A stretch of 12,501 nt of DNA. Source: DATJPD01 sp036394195. Its GTDB lineage: Bacteria > Pseudomonadota > Alphaproteobacteria > CACIAM-22H2. Of this stretch, positions 1 to 6,359 are shown in pieces. The stretch is taken from the NCBI GenBank assembly GCA_036394195.1, contig DASWFO010000208.1:1-12501 (forward strand), read 5' to 3'. The notes under the pieces were generated by a model, which ran no database searches, was not told the origin of the DNA, and was given only the letters and a program-made list of their open reading frames with translations. Position 1 is the stretch's first letter. Each line of letters starts with the position of its first letter. Both the position numbers and the translations under genes were made by a program.

Positions 1-602
1 CGATAGAGGGTGTAGGGATCCGGGATATTGCCCCACAGGAAAAACCCGGCATGCCCCGCCGGCTCGGGGCGCGTGTCGATCGCCCCGCCGGCGAGCAGCG
101 CCTTCACCTGCGAGGCGATGCGAAGCGTCTTGCCGTCATCGGCGACATAGAGCGGCTTGATGCCGAGCGGATCGCGGGCGAGCAGCATCCCGCCGCGCAC
201 CTGGTCCCACAGCGCGAACGCGAACATGCCGCGCAGGCGGCGCACGCAGGCCGGCCCTTCGCGGTCGTAAAGCTGCAGGATGACCTCGGTGTCCGACGTC
301 GTGCGGAACACATGGCCCTTCTGCGTCAGCTCGTCGCGCAGCGCCTTGTAATTGTAGATCTCGCCGTTGAAGACGATGCGCAGCCGGCCGCCGTCATGCG
401 CCATCGGCTGGTCGGCGATGCTGCGCAGGTCGATGATCGACAGCCGGCGGTGGCCGAGCGCCACGCGGCCGTCGTCGGACAGCCATTCGCCGGCGCCATC
501 CGGGCCCCGCCTGGCCATGCGGTCGCGGATCCGCCGCAGCTCGTCCGGGTCGGCCGGCCGGGCGCCGGCACCGTAAGCGAATATGGCGACAATGCCGCAC
601 AT
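1..602 (-). CDS. asnB: Asparagine synthase (glutamine-hydrolysing), N-terminal part, cut by window edge
   Basis: The gene begins with ATG at 602-600 and reads MCGIVAIFAYG, so Cys2 is the catalytic nucleophile of a class II glutamine amidotransferase after removal of Met. About 200 codons are present, covering the amidase domain: RRGPDG (about residues 32-37), LGHRRLSIIDL, FNGEIYNY and TSDTEV, all typical of AsnB. The reading ends in FFLWGNIPDPYTLY, just before the ATP-dependent synthetase domain, which lies outside the window. The family moves ammonia from glutamine to an aspartate-like carboxylate. Copies inside polysaccharide loci are often thought to amidate sugar uronic acids or similar groups rather than to make free asparagine; that role here is inference from context. 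Only 3 nt separate it from the stop of the upstream methyltransferase, with no strong ribosome binding site, so it is probably translationally coupled as the last visible gene of the leftward operon. Confidence 0.93.
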   Translation of the reverse strand, partial: MCGIVAIFAYGAGARPADPDELRRIRDRMARRGPDGAGEWLSDDGRVALGHRRLSIIDLRSIADQPMAHDGGRLRIVFNGEIYNYKALRDELTQKGHVFRTTSDTEVILQLYDREGPACVRRLRGMFAFALWDQVRGGMLLARDPLGIKPLYVADDGKTLRIASQVKALLAGGAIDTRPEPAGHAGFFLWGNIPDPYTLY

Positions 603-605
603 CGC

Positions 606-1331
606 TTACTTCGTCGCCACGGCGATGAGATTGGTCGTGAAGATCCGGTGATCCGCGCCGGTCTCGATCATCAGGGCGGCCCTGTAGGCGAAGCGGACGA
701 GCGGCCACAGCAGGGCCCGCGCCGTGCTGGCTGGGCCGTGCGCCGCCGGCGGGTCCTCGTGGAACGTCGCGGAGCGGAACCCGGACGACAGGAACACCTG
801 GGTCAGCGATTCCGGCGTGAACGCCTGCTCGTGTGTGAGGTCACCATAAGCGATGACTCCGCAGAACGGCGACGCGGCGTTCGGTGCATGCACGATCCAG
901 CGTCCGCCCGGTTTCAGCACGCGCAAGACCTCGTCGGCGACGTCGATCAGCTCGTCCTTGGTGAGATGCTCGATCACGTCATAGGCGATGACCGCGTCCT
1001 GGCTCGCTGCTGGCATGCCGTAGAGCGTGGGGAGAAGTTCGCCGGAGCGCACTTCGTGAATGCCCAGCCGCCGCGCCGCGTCGACCTGCGAGGGACTGCC
1101 GTCGACGCCCTGCAAATTCCGGTAGCCGGCCTCGCGCGCGAAATACAGCAGCGCGCCGTGCCCGCAGCCGATCTCGAGGATCGCAGACTCTTTCTGCGGC
1201 GGGAAATGATCGGCGATGAGCCGCGTCAGGGTGGCGCGCCGCGGCGCCAGGCCATCCAACGTCGCGGGCGCCAGCTGGGCGGTCGCCGCCTCGACATAGC
1301 GGCCATAGATCCGGGACCGGTATTTCGCCAT
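606..1331 (-). CDS. Class I SAM-dependent methyltransferase (paralogue A)
   Basis: This 241-residue protein has the Rossmann-fold methyltransferase pattern: motif I ILEIGCGHG at residues 51-59, an acidic GVDGS at the end of strand 2 (75-79), DVIEHL at 118-123 and VLKPGGRWIVHAPN at 138-151. This is the Methyltransf_11/23 type. The acceptor cannot be read from sequence; in this locus a sugar hydroxyl, a sugar carboxylate or a lipid-linked intermediate are the natural candidates. The start ATG at 1331-1329 overlaps the TAA stop of the upstream glycosyltransferase by one base (TAATG), which implies coupled translation and fixes the start. The protein is clearly paralogous to the methyltransferase at 2557-3303 along its whole length, including an N-terminal YxSRxxxxYV block and a C-terminal LIAVATK/LLAVAIK ending. 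UbiG/BioC-type metabolic methyltransferases are the main alternative, less likely given the neighbours. Confidence 0.88.
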   Translation of the reverse strand: MAKYRSRIYGRYVEAATAQLAPATLDGLAPRRATLTRLIADHFPPQKESAILEIGCGHGALLYFAREAGYRNLQGVDGSPSQVDAARRLGIHEVRSGELLPTLYGMPAASQDAVIAYDVIEHLTKDELIDVADEVLRVLKPGGRWIVHAPNAASPFCGVIAYGDLTHEQAFTPESLTQVFLSSGFRSATFHEDPPAAHGPASTARALLWPLVRFAYRAALMIETGADHRIFTTNLIAVATK

Positions 1332-2458
1332 TACGGGACCAGCGCGCGGGTCAGCAGCTCGCGCTGCCGGGCGACGAACCGGTCGTACGCGAACAGCTCC
1401 GCGACGACTTCCTGGCCATTGCCGCCCATGGCGGTCACGAGGGTCGGGTCGTCAGCCAGCTGGTGCAGCTTCGCCGCCAGCTCGTCGGGCCGCGCCGGAT
1501 CGATGGCGAACCCGTTCGGTCGCGCCGGGTCGATCGCCTCCACCGACCCGTCTTCGTTGCCGCAGATGAACGGCGTACCGCAGGCCGCGGCTTCGATCAG
1601 TCCGAGCGGCACCGCTTCGCCCAGGCCGGGCCCGCCGCGCGCCACCAGGATCGCCACGTCCGCGGCGGCATAGAGGTACGGCAGGGACTCCTGCGGCACG
1701 AGGCCGAGGAATTTCACCCACGGCTCGACGCCCTGTTGGCGCGCATAGGCCTCGATCGCGGGCCGGTCCGGGCCTTCGCCGACGATCAGGTAGAGCATGC
1801 GCGGGTCCGCCAGCAGCTTCAGCGCGTCGATCGTCTGGCGGTGGCCTTTGTTGTTGTTGGGCGGTGCGGCCATATGGGCGACGGTGACCGCGATGAACCG
1901 CTCGTCGAGGCGGTCGAGCTTGAACGGCCGCGCTATCTCCAGGCGCGCGTCGGCCTTCGGGATCGGCCGGAAGAAGCCCGTATCGACCGGATCGTAGAGG
2001 AGCCCGATGGGCGGCATGCGGTCGTGGAAGCGGGGCAGGTGCTCGATCGTGTACCGGCAGTCGGCGATGGCGAGATTGGCGCGGGTGAACGCGTATTCGC
2101 GCGCCGGCGGCAGCTTCGCCAGAATGTCGATGTTGTAGACGTTCAGGATGTACGGGCTGCCGCGCAGCGCCCGGGCGAGCCGGCCGAACATCGCCAGGTA
2201 CACGTGGTTCAGCATCACCACGTCGAACCGCCGCGGCGGGGCGGCGATGAAGGCGAGGAGCTTGGCGACCACGCCGGCCCGGCTGTCGAACGGGACATGC
2301 CGGTCGGCATAGCCGTTCGTGAAACGGCTCGATTGCTTGTCGACCGACAGCACGTACGGACTATGGCCGAGGTCGCGCAACGCCCGCACCTGGTGGCGGC
2401 TGTAGGTGGCGATGCCGCCGACCCCTTCGACGTCGAAGCCGATATAGAGAATGTCCAT
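1331..2458 (-). CDS. Glycosyltransferase family 4 (GT-B fold)
   Basis: This 375-residue protein starts MDILYIGFDVEGVGGIATYSRHQ, the usual GT4 N-terminal strand and glycine-rich acceptor loop. The C-terminal nucleotide-sugar half has VAHMAAPPNNNKGH (193-206), LIVGEGPD (224-231), and the E-x7-E signature EAVPLGLIE at 281-289, followed by ACGTPFICGNEDGSVE. The length is normal for retaining GT4 enzymes, which transfer a sugar from a nucleotide donor to a growing glycan at the cytoplasmic face of the membrane. The reading frame stays open upstream to 3103, but that extension lies antiparallel-free within the preceding methyltransferase in another frame and has no GT4 character, so the ATG at 2458 is chosen. 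No clear Shine-Dalgarno sequence precedes it. It is separated from the upstream gene by 98 nt and overlaps the next gene by 1 nt. Donor and acceptor are unknown. Confidence 0.92.
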   Translation of the reverse strand: MDILYIGFDVEGVGGIATYSRHQVRALRDLGHSPYVLSVDKQSSRFTNGYADRHVPFDSRAGVVAKLLAFIAAPPRRFDVVMLNHVYLAMFGRLARALRGSPYILNVYNIDILAKLPPAREYAFTRANLAIADCRYTIEHLPRFHDRMPPIGLLYDPVDTGFFRPIPKADARLEIARPFKLDRLDERFIAVTVAHMAAPPNNNKGHRQTIDALKLLADPRMLYLIVGEGPDRPAIEAYARQQGVEPWVKFLGLVPQESLPYLYAAADVAILVARGGPGLGEAVPLGLIEAAACGTPFICGNEDGSVEAIDPARPNGFAIDPARPDELAAKLHQLADDPTLVTAMGGNGQEVVAELFAYDRFVARQRELLTRALVP

Positions 2459-2556
2459 GGGAAGCGCGCCGAGTTGCCGGTGCCGACCGCCTGAAAACGC
2501 CCGGTGCCGGCCGGTATTCCTTGAAAATACGAAGTTTTTCCGCCGGCCGGAAGGTT
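2459..2556. promoter_or_regulatory. 98-nt gap with direct repeats and small hairpins
   Basis: This is the only sizeable gap inside the leftward arm. On the plus strand it holds two 12-mers, CCGGTGCCGACC (2477-2488) and CCGGTGCCGGCC (2501-2512), which match at 11 of 12 positions and start 24 nt apart. It also has two small inverted repeats: GTATT/AATAC (2514-2518 and 2526-2530) and TTCCG/CGGAA (2538-2542 and 2548-2552). The second hairpin sits just behind the methyltransferase stop but has no T-tract in the direction of transcription, so it is not a classical terminator. A secondary promoter or operator for the glycosyltransferase is possible but not shown. Confidence 0.3.
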
Positions 2557-3303
2557 CTATTTGATCGCCACCGCGAGCAGGCATTGCGAGAAGATGGCGT
2601 CGCGGCCGGTTTCGCCGGTTTCGGCCGCAAGCAGGAAACGCGCAAGGCCGCGGACGAGTTTCCAGGCGAGCCAGCGCGCCGCACTCGCCGCCCCGTGCAC
2701 CGCCGGGACGTCCTCGAAGCAGCGCACCTCGGCGAAGCCGCAGGCGCGCAGGACCTGGCCGATCGAGGCGCGGGTGAACGCGCCCCCGGCGAGGTAGTCC
2801 CAATAGCGCATGCGGGCGCCGAACAGGGCCTCGCCGTTGGGCACGTGCAGGATCCAGCGCCCGCCCGGCTTCAGCACGCGCCGGACCTCGTCGGCCAGCG
2901 CGAACTGCGCGTCGGGCGGGAAGTAATGGAACAGGTCGAACAGCACCACCACGTCCTGCGAGGCGTCGGGGGTCGCGGCCAGGGCGGCTTTCAGGTCGCC
3001 CTGGCGGACGCCGGTGATGCCGAGGGACGCGGCCGCCGCCACCTGCTCGGGGCTCGCATCGACCCCGGCGAGGCTCGTGTAGCCGGCGCGGCGCGCCGCC
3101 CACAGGACCGCCCCGTGGCCGCAGCCCAGATCGAGCACGGCTGCACTCCGGTCGGGCGGGAAATGCTCGCGCACCAGCCGGTCGAGATAGGGCCGCCGGC
3201 GCTCGAGGCCGGCTACCGCGTCGCCGACGCTGGCGTGGGTCGACACGTACTGCGCGAGCAGCCGGGATTTGTAATCTGTTGATTTGTCATCTGGCGGGGG
3301 CAT
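2557..3303 (-). CDS. Class I SAM-dependent methyltransferase (paralogue B)
   Basis: This 248-residue protein has motif I VLDLGCGHG at residues 56-64, AGVDASPEQV (79-88) and VLKPGGRWILHVPN (143-156). It aligns end to end with the methyltransferase at 606-1331; identity is roughly 40-50% by eye. It differs from that protein at the post-motif region: where paralogue A has DVIEHL, this one has FDLFHYF (122-128), so substrate or catalytic details may have diverged. It is the first gene of the leftward arm. The start used is ATG at 3303-3301; the conserved block shared with paralogue A begins at residue 11, so the start cannot be far downstream, and no other ATG lies between. No good Shine-Dalgarno sequence is visible. 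The first codons lie within 36 nt of the divergent glycosyltransferase. Acceptor unknown; glycan decoration is inferred from context. Confidence 0.87.
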   Translation of the reverse strand: MPPPDDKSTDYKSRLLAQYVSTHASVGDAVAGLERRRPYLDRLVREHFPPDRSAAVLDLGCGHGAVLWAARRAGYTSLAGVDASPEQVAAAASLGITGVRQGDLKAALAATPDASQDVVVLFDLFHYFPPDAQFALADEVRRVLKPGGRWILHVPNGEALFGARMRYWDYLAGGAFTRASIGQVLRACGFAEVRCFEDVPAVHGAASAARWLAWKLVRGLARFLLAAETGETGRDAIFSQCLLAVAIK

Positions 3304-3347
3304 CGCCGCAGAATACCGGGCGCGCTTCTGCCGTTATAGTGCGTTCG
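3304..3347. promoter_or_regulatory. Candidate divergent promoter region between the two glycan operons
   Basis: This short stretch separates the first codons of the leftward and rightward arms. It contains TTATAG at 3334-3339, which reads as TATAGT (3335-3340) on the plus strand and TATAAC (3338-3333) on the minus strand; each matches the -10 consensus at five of six positions. No convincing TTGACA-like -35 box is found at 15-19 nt on either strand, so this is a weak call. If the plus-strand box is real, transcription would begin near 3347 and the rightward gene would start at or after the TTG at 3348. Confidence 0.25.
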
Positions 3348-4559
3348 TTGAGTGTCCGGTCCGCGGAGTTCCCGATTCGTATCCTGCATGTCATTGCGTC
3401 GATCGCGGCGCGCACCGGCGGGCCGGCCAAGGCGGCCATCGACATGGCGCGGGCGGTGGCCGCCCGTGGGCACGAGGTCGCGATCTACACGACCGACCGC
3501 GAGATGGCGGCCGAGGAGCGCGCCCTCTATGCGCCGGCCGACCGGTTGGATGGGGTCGAACTGCGAGTCTTTCCGCAGCACGCCCCGGCGGTGATGGGCA
3601 CCTCCTTTCCGCTCGCCCGTGCGCTGAAGCGGGCGGTCCCGAAGGCGGATGTGGTGCATGTTCACTCGCTCTATCTGTTTCACACCTGGGCGGCGGCGCG
3701 TCTGTGCAAGCGCTTTGGCGTGCCGTACCTGCTGAGGCCGCACGGCACGCTCGATCCGTTCATCTGGCGGCGGCATCGGGCGCGCAAGGCCGTCCTCGAG
3801 TGGCTGTTCCAGAACCGCGTGCTGCGCGACGCGGCGGCGATCCACTACACGGCTGACGACGAGATGCGGCTGGCGGCTCCCTATATCCATGGTGCCCCGG
3901 GCGTGGTGGTTCCGAACGGCCTCGACCTCGAGCAATACGCGGACCTGCCGCCGCGCGGCGGCTTCCGCGCGCTCCATCCGGAGATCGGCAACCGGCGCAT
4001 TGTGCTGTTCCTGTCGCGGCTCAATTTCAAGAAGGGATTGGACGTGCTGATCCCCGCCTTTGCCCGCGCCGCGCGCCGGTTCGACGATCTGCATCTCGTC
4101 CTCGCCGGCCCCGACGACGGCGAGCGCGGCGCGGCCGAAGCCGCGGTCGCGGCCGAGGGCATCGGCGCGCGCGTCACCTTCGCCGGCATGCTCGACCATC
4201 GGGCGAAGCTCGCCTGCTTCCGCGACGCCGCCATGTTCGTCCTGCCCTCGTACTCGGAGAATTTCGGCATCGCGATCGTCGAGGCGCTGGCGTGCGGCAT
4301 CCCGGTGGCGATCTCGGATCGGGTGAACATCTGGCGCGAGATCGAGGCGGCCGGCGCCGGCCTGGTGGCGCCGCCCGCGGTCGACCCCGTCGCCCGCCAG
4401 ATCGAGACCCTGGCCGCCGATCCGGGGCGCGCCGCGACCATGGGCGAGCGCGGCCCGGCGCTGGTGCGCGAGAAATTCGCGTGGTCGCGGATTGCGCGCG
4501 AACTCGAGACCGTGTATCGCTCTCTCGCCGCCGACTCCACCCGCCCTGCGATGCGCTGA
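3339..4559 (+). CDS. Glycosyltransferase family 4 (GT-B fold), start uncertain
   Basis: From the chosen GTG this is a 406-residue GT4 enzyme. It shows the N-terminal IRILHVIASIAARTGGPA with its glycine-rich loop (13-30), ADVVHVHSLY (103-112), LLRPHGTLDPF (131-141), VPNGLD (191-196), FLSRLNFKKGLD (224-235), LVLAGPDDG and the E-x7-E signature ENFGIAIVE at 307-315. This motif order resembles GT4 enzymes that add the first or second sugars of exopolysaccharide or O-antigen units. There is no ATG before the conserved domain: the frame offers TTG 3279, GTG 3339 and TTG 3348, none with a good ribosome binding site. GTG 3339 leaves the divergent gene's codons free, while 3279 would overlap them. The stop TGA overlaps the next ATG by one base (TGATG). 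Donor and acceptor are unknown. Confidence 0.88.
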   Translation: MRSLSVRSAEFPIRILHVIASIAARTGGPAKAAIDMARAVAARGHEVAIYTTDREMAAEERALYAPADRLDGVELRVFPQHAPAVMGTSFPLARALKRAVPKADVVHVHSLYLFHTWAAARLCKRFGVPYLLRPHGTLDPFIWRRHRARKAVLEWLFQNRVLRDAAAIHYTADDEMRLAAPYIHGAPGVVVPNGLDLEQYADLPPRGGFRALHPEIGNRRIVLFLSRLNFKKGLDVLIPAFARAARRFDDLHLVLAGPDDGERGAAEAAVAAEGIGARVTFAGMLDHRAKLACFRDAAMFVLPSYSENFGIAIVEALACGIPVAISDRVNIWREIEAAGAGLVAPPAVDPVARQIETLAADPGRAATMGERGPALVREKFAWSRIARELETVYRSLAADSTRPAMR

Positions 4560-5389
4560 TGGCGATCTCGGTCATCGTTCTCACGTTCAATTCCGAAGCG
4601 ACCGTCGGCGCCACCTTGGCAAGTGCGCGGGCGGTCACCGACGATCTGCACGTCGTCGATTCCTTTTCGACCGACCGGACGATCGAGATCGCCCGGGCGG
4701 CCGGGGCCCGTGTCGTCCAGCGGGCATTCGAGAACTACAGCGCGCAGCGCAACTGGGCGATCGACAATCTGCCGCTCCGCCACGGCTGGCAGCTGCACCT
4801 GGACGCCGACGAACGCCTGTCGGACGAGCTCGCGGCCCTCATTAAGTCACTGGACCCTGCGGGTCTGTCGGGCGATATCGCTGGCTACTACATTCCGCGG
4901 CTTGTCCATTTTCACGGCAGGCCGTTGCGGCACGGCGGCATGTACCCCATGTACCAGATGCGGCTGTTCCGGAGCGGCGCCGCGCGATGCGAAATGCGCA
5001 AGTATGATCAACATTTTATTTGCAGCGGCCGGACCGGAAAGCTCGACGCCCCGATGATCGACGACATCCGCCTGCCGCTCGGTGAGTGGACGGCCCGGCA
5101 CAACCGGTGGGCCGATGCCGAGGTCGAGGAGCTGCTGAACCCCGGCGGCAACGTGATCCAGCCCGGCAGCGGCGACCCGATCGCCGAGAAGCGCGCCCAG
5201 AAGAGCTTCTACTACCGCCAGCCGCTGTTCCTGCGCGCCTTCCTGTTTTTCCTCTATCGCTACGTCTGGAAGCGCGGCTTCCTCGACGGCAAGGAAGGGA
5301 TGATCTTTTACGTCCTGCAGACCTTCTGGTTCCGCTTCCTGGTCGACGCCAAGCTCTATGAGCGGCAGAAGGAGATGCGCCGCGCATGA
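4559..5389 (+). CDS. Glycosyltransferase family 2, WaaE/KdtX-like
   Basis: This 276-residue GT-A enzyme starts MAISVIVLTFNSEATV, the family 2 N-terminal strand. It has DSFSTDRT at 34-41 (nucleotide-binding Asp), the FENYSAQRNWAID segment (57-69) and the metal-binding HLDADERL at 80-87. The tail, with YYRQPLFLRAFLFFLYRYVWKRG (218-240) and a second hydrophobic helix around 248-262, is typical of the WaaE/KdtX group, which adds a beta-linked glucose to the inner lipopolysaccharide core; these helices probably lie against the inner membrane. The exact sugar here is not provable from sequence. It overlaps the upstream gene by one base and the downstream gene by four (ATGA), so it is an internal member of a translationally coupled operon. 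Confidence 0.92.
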   Translation: MAISVIVLTFNSEATVGATLASARAVTDDLHVVDSFSTDRTIEIARAAGARVVQRAFENYSAQRNWAIDNLPLRHGWQLHLDADERLSDELAALIKSLDPAGLSGDIAGYYIPRLVHFHGRPLRHGGMYPMYQMRLFRSGAARCEMRKYDQHFICSGRTGKLDAPMIDDIRLPLGEWTARHNRWADAEVEELLNPGGNVIQPGSGDPIAEKRAQKSFYYRQPLFLRAFLFFLYRYVWKRGFLDGKEGMIFYVLQTFWFRFLVDAKLYERQKEMRRA

Positions 5390-6318
5390 ATGCCGAAGTG
5401 ACTCTCGCCTGCATGTCCTGCGGGGCGTCGACCCGCCCGGTGCTGGAGCACGTGCTCGACAACCGCTTCGGAGCACCCGGCGAGTGGCGGATCCTGCGCT
5501 GCCAGGCCTGCGGGCTCGAGCAGACGGCGCCGCGGCCGAACCTCGCCGAGCTGAAGACGCTCTACGAGACCTATTACAACTACGGCGGCGAACGCGACAC
5601 GACCTACACCGGCTGGCGCGAGCGCCTGATCATGTCGCAGCTCTACCAGCTGATCCTGAAGGTCGACGGCGACATCTCGTTTCACGGCGAGAAAGGCAGC
5701 GGGCGGCTGCTCGACGTCGGCTGCAACGAAGGCCGGCCGCTGGTGCTGTATCGCCGCAACGGCTTCAAGCCCGAAGGGGTGGAGCTCAACTCGCGCGCCG
5801 CCGAGGTCGCGCGGCGCCGCGGCTTCATGGTTTACGAGACCGACCTCGCGGAGCTGCGGCCGTCGCTGCCGTTCGACCGCGTCGTGTTCTCGAACGTGCT
5901 CGAGCACGCGCTCGCTCCGCGCGCCATGCTGGCCGACGCCAATCGGCTCCTGGTCACTGGCGGCGAGGTGTGGATCAGCCTGCCCAACGCGCGCAGCTGG
6001 CTGCGCGCCTTGTTCGGCCGCATCTGGATCAACTGGCATGTGCCGTTCCACCTCGCCCATTTCGACGCCAAGACGCTGACCAGGCTGCTGGCGGACTCCG
6101 GCTTCACCGTGGTCAGCGTGAAGAACGTGACGCCGGCGCTGTGGGTCGCCCAGTCGATCATCGCCACGATCTGGCGCGACAATCCGAAGGCGATCCGCTC
6201 GGCGCCACTGATCGCCGGCTTCATGATCGTCGCCCGCGGCCTCCTGTTCCCGATCCTGTGGCTGGGCAACCGGCTCGGCCGCGGCGACTGCCTGGTCATC
6301 AAGGCGCGCAAGGACTGA
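5386..6318 (+). CDS. Class I SAM-dependent methyltransferase with N-terminal CxxC/CxxC knuckle
   Basis: This 310-residue protein has two cysteine pairs at the N-terminus, CMSC (9-12) and CQAC (39-42), in the pattern of a small zinc ribbon. A Rossmann methyltransferase domain follows: motif I LLDVGCNEG at 108-116, GVELNSRAAEVARRRG (131-146), SNVLEHALAP (169-178) and a WISLPNARSW block (196-205). Residues about 274-295 form a hydrophobic stretch that may contact the membrane. The layout matches the zinc-ribbon methyltransferases (Methyltransf_23 type) common in polysaccharide clusters, where some relatives act on NDP-sugars or glycan ends. A strong Shine-Dalgarno AAGGAGA (5369-5375) lies 10 nt before the ATG, inside the preceding gene, which supports this start. 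Substrate unknown. Confidence 0.88.
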   Translation: MNAEVTLACMSCGASTRPVLEHVLDNRFGAPGEWRILRCQACGLEQTAPRPNLAELKTLYETYYNYGGERDTTYTGWRERLIMSQLYQLILKVDGDISFHGEKGSGRLLDVGCNEGRPLVLYRRNGFKPEGVELNSRAAEVARRRGFMVYETDLAELRPSLPFDRVVFSNVLEHALAPRAMLADANRLLVTGGEVWISLPNARSWLRALFGRIWINWHVPFHLAHFDAKTLTRLLADSGFTVVSVKNVTPALWVAQSIIATIWRDNPKAIRSAPLIAGFMIVARGLLFPILWLGNRLGRGDCLVIKARKD

Positions 6319-6325
6319 GGTTAAT

Positions 6326-6358
6326 ATCCCTTTTGGGATGAGCCCGATATAAATCGGG
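6326..6358 (+). promoter_or_regulatory. Two small tandem hairpins in the leader of the next glycosyltransferase
   Basis: The 41-nt gap holds two perfect inverted repeats. The first is ATCCC (6326-6330), TTTT loop, GGGAT (6335-6339). The second is CCCGAT (6343-6348), ATAA loop, ATCGGG (6353-6358). The second ends one base before the GTG start at 6360, where a ribosome binding site should be, so it could hide or replace that signal. Both have 4-nt loops. Neither has a T-tract after it, so classical termination is unlikely. A role in translation control or mRNA processing is inference. Confidence 0.4.
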
Positions 6359-6359
6359 G

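Noticed and set aside
51..1673. Long plus-strand open frame opposite asnB, methyltransferase and glycosyltransferase
   Set aside because: It is an antisense shadow of GC-rich coding sequence: low complexity, rich in Arg/Ala/His, no recognisable motif, and it crosses three well-supported genes.
2459..3103. 215-residue N-terminal extension of the minus-strand glycosyltransferase frame
   Set aside because: It runs through the coding region of the neighbouring methyltransferase in another frame, is Arg/Gly/Pro-rich without family motifs, and the GT4 domain begins exactly at the ATG at 2458.
6338..6352. Tiny ORF (ATG AGC CCG ATA TAA) in the leader before the third plus-strand glycosyltransferase
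   Set aside because: Four codons with no ribosome binding site and no regulatory amino-acid run; it falls within the hairpins and is most likely chance.
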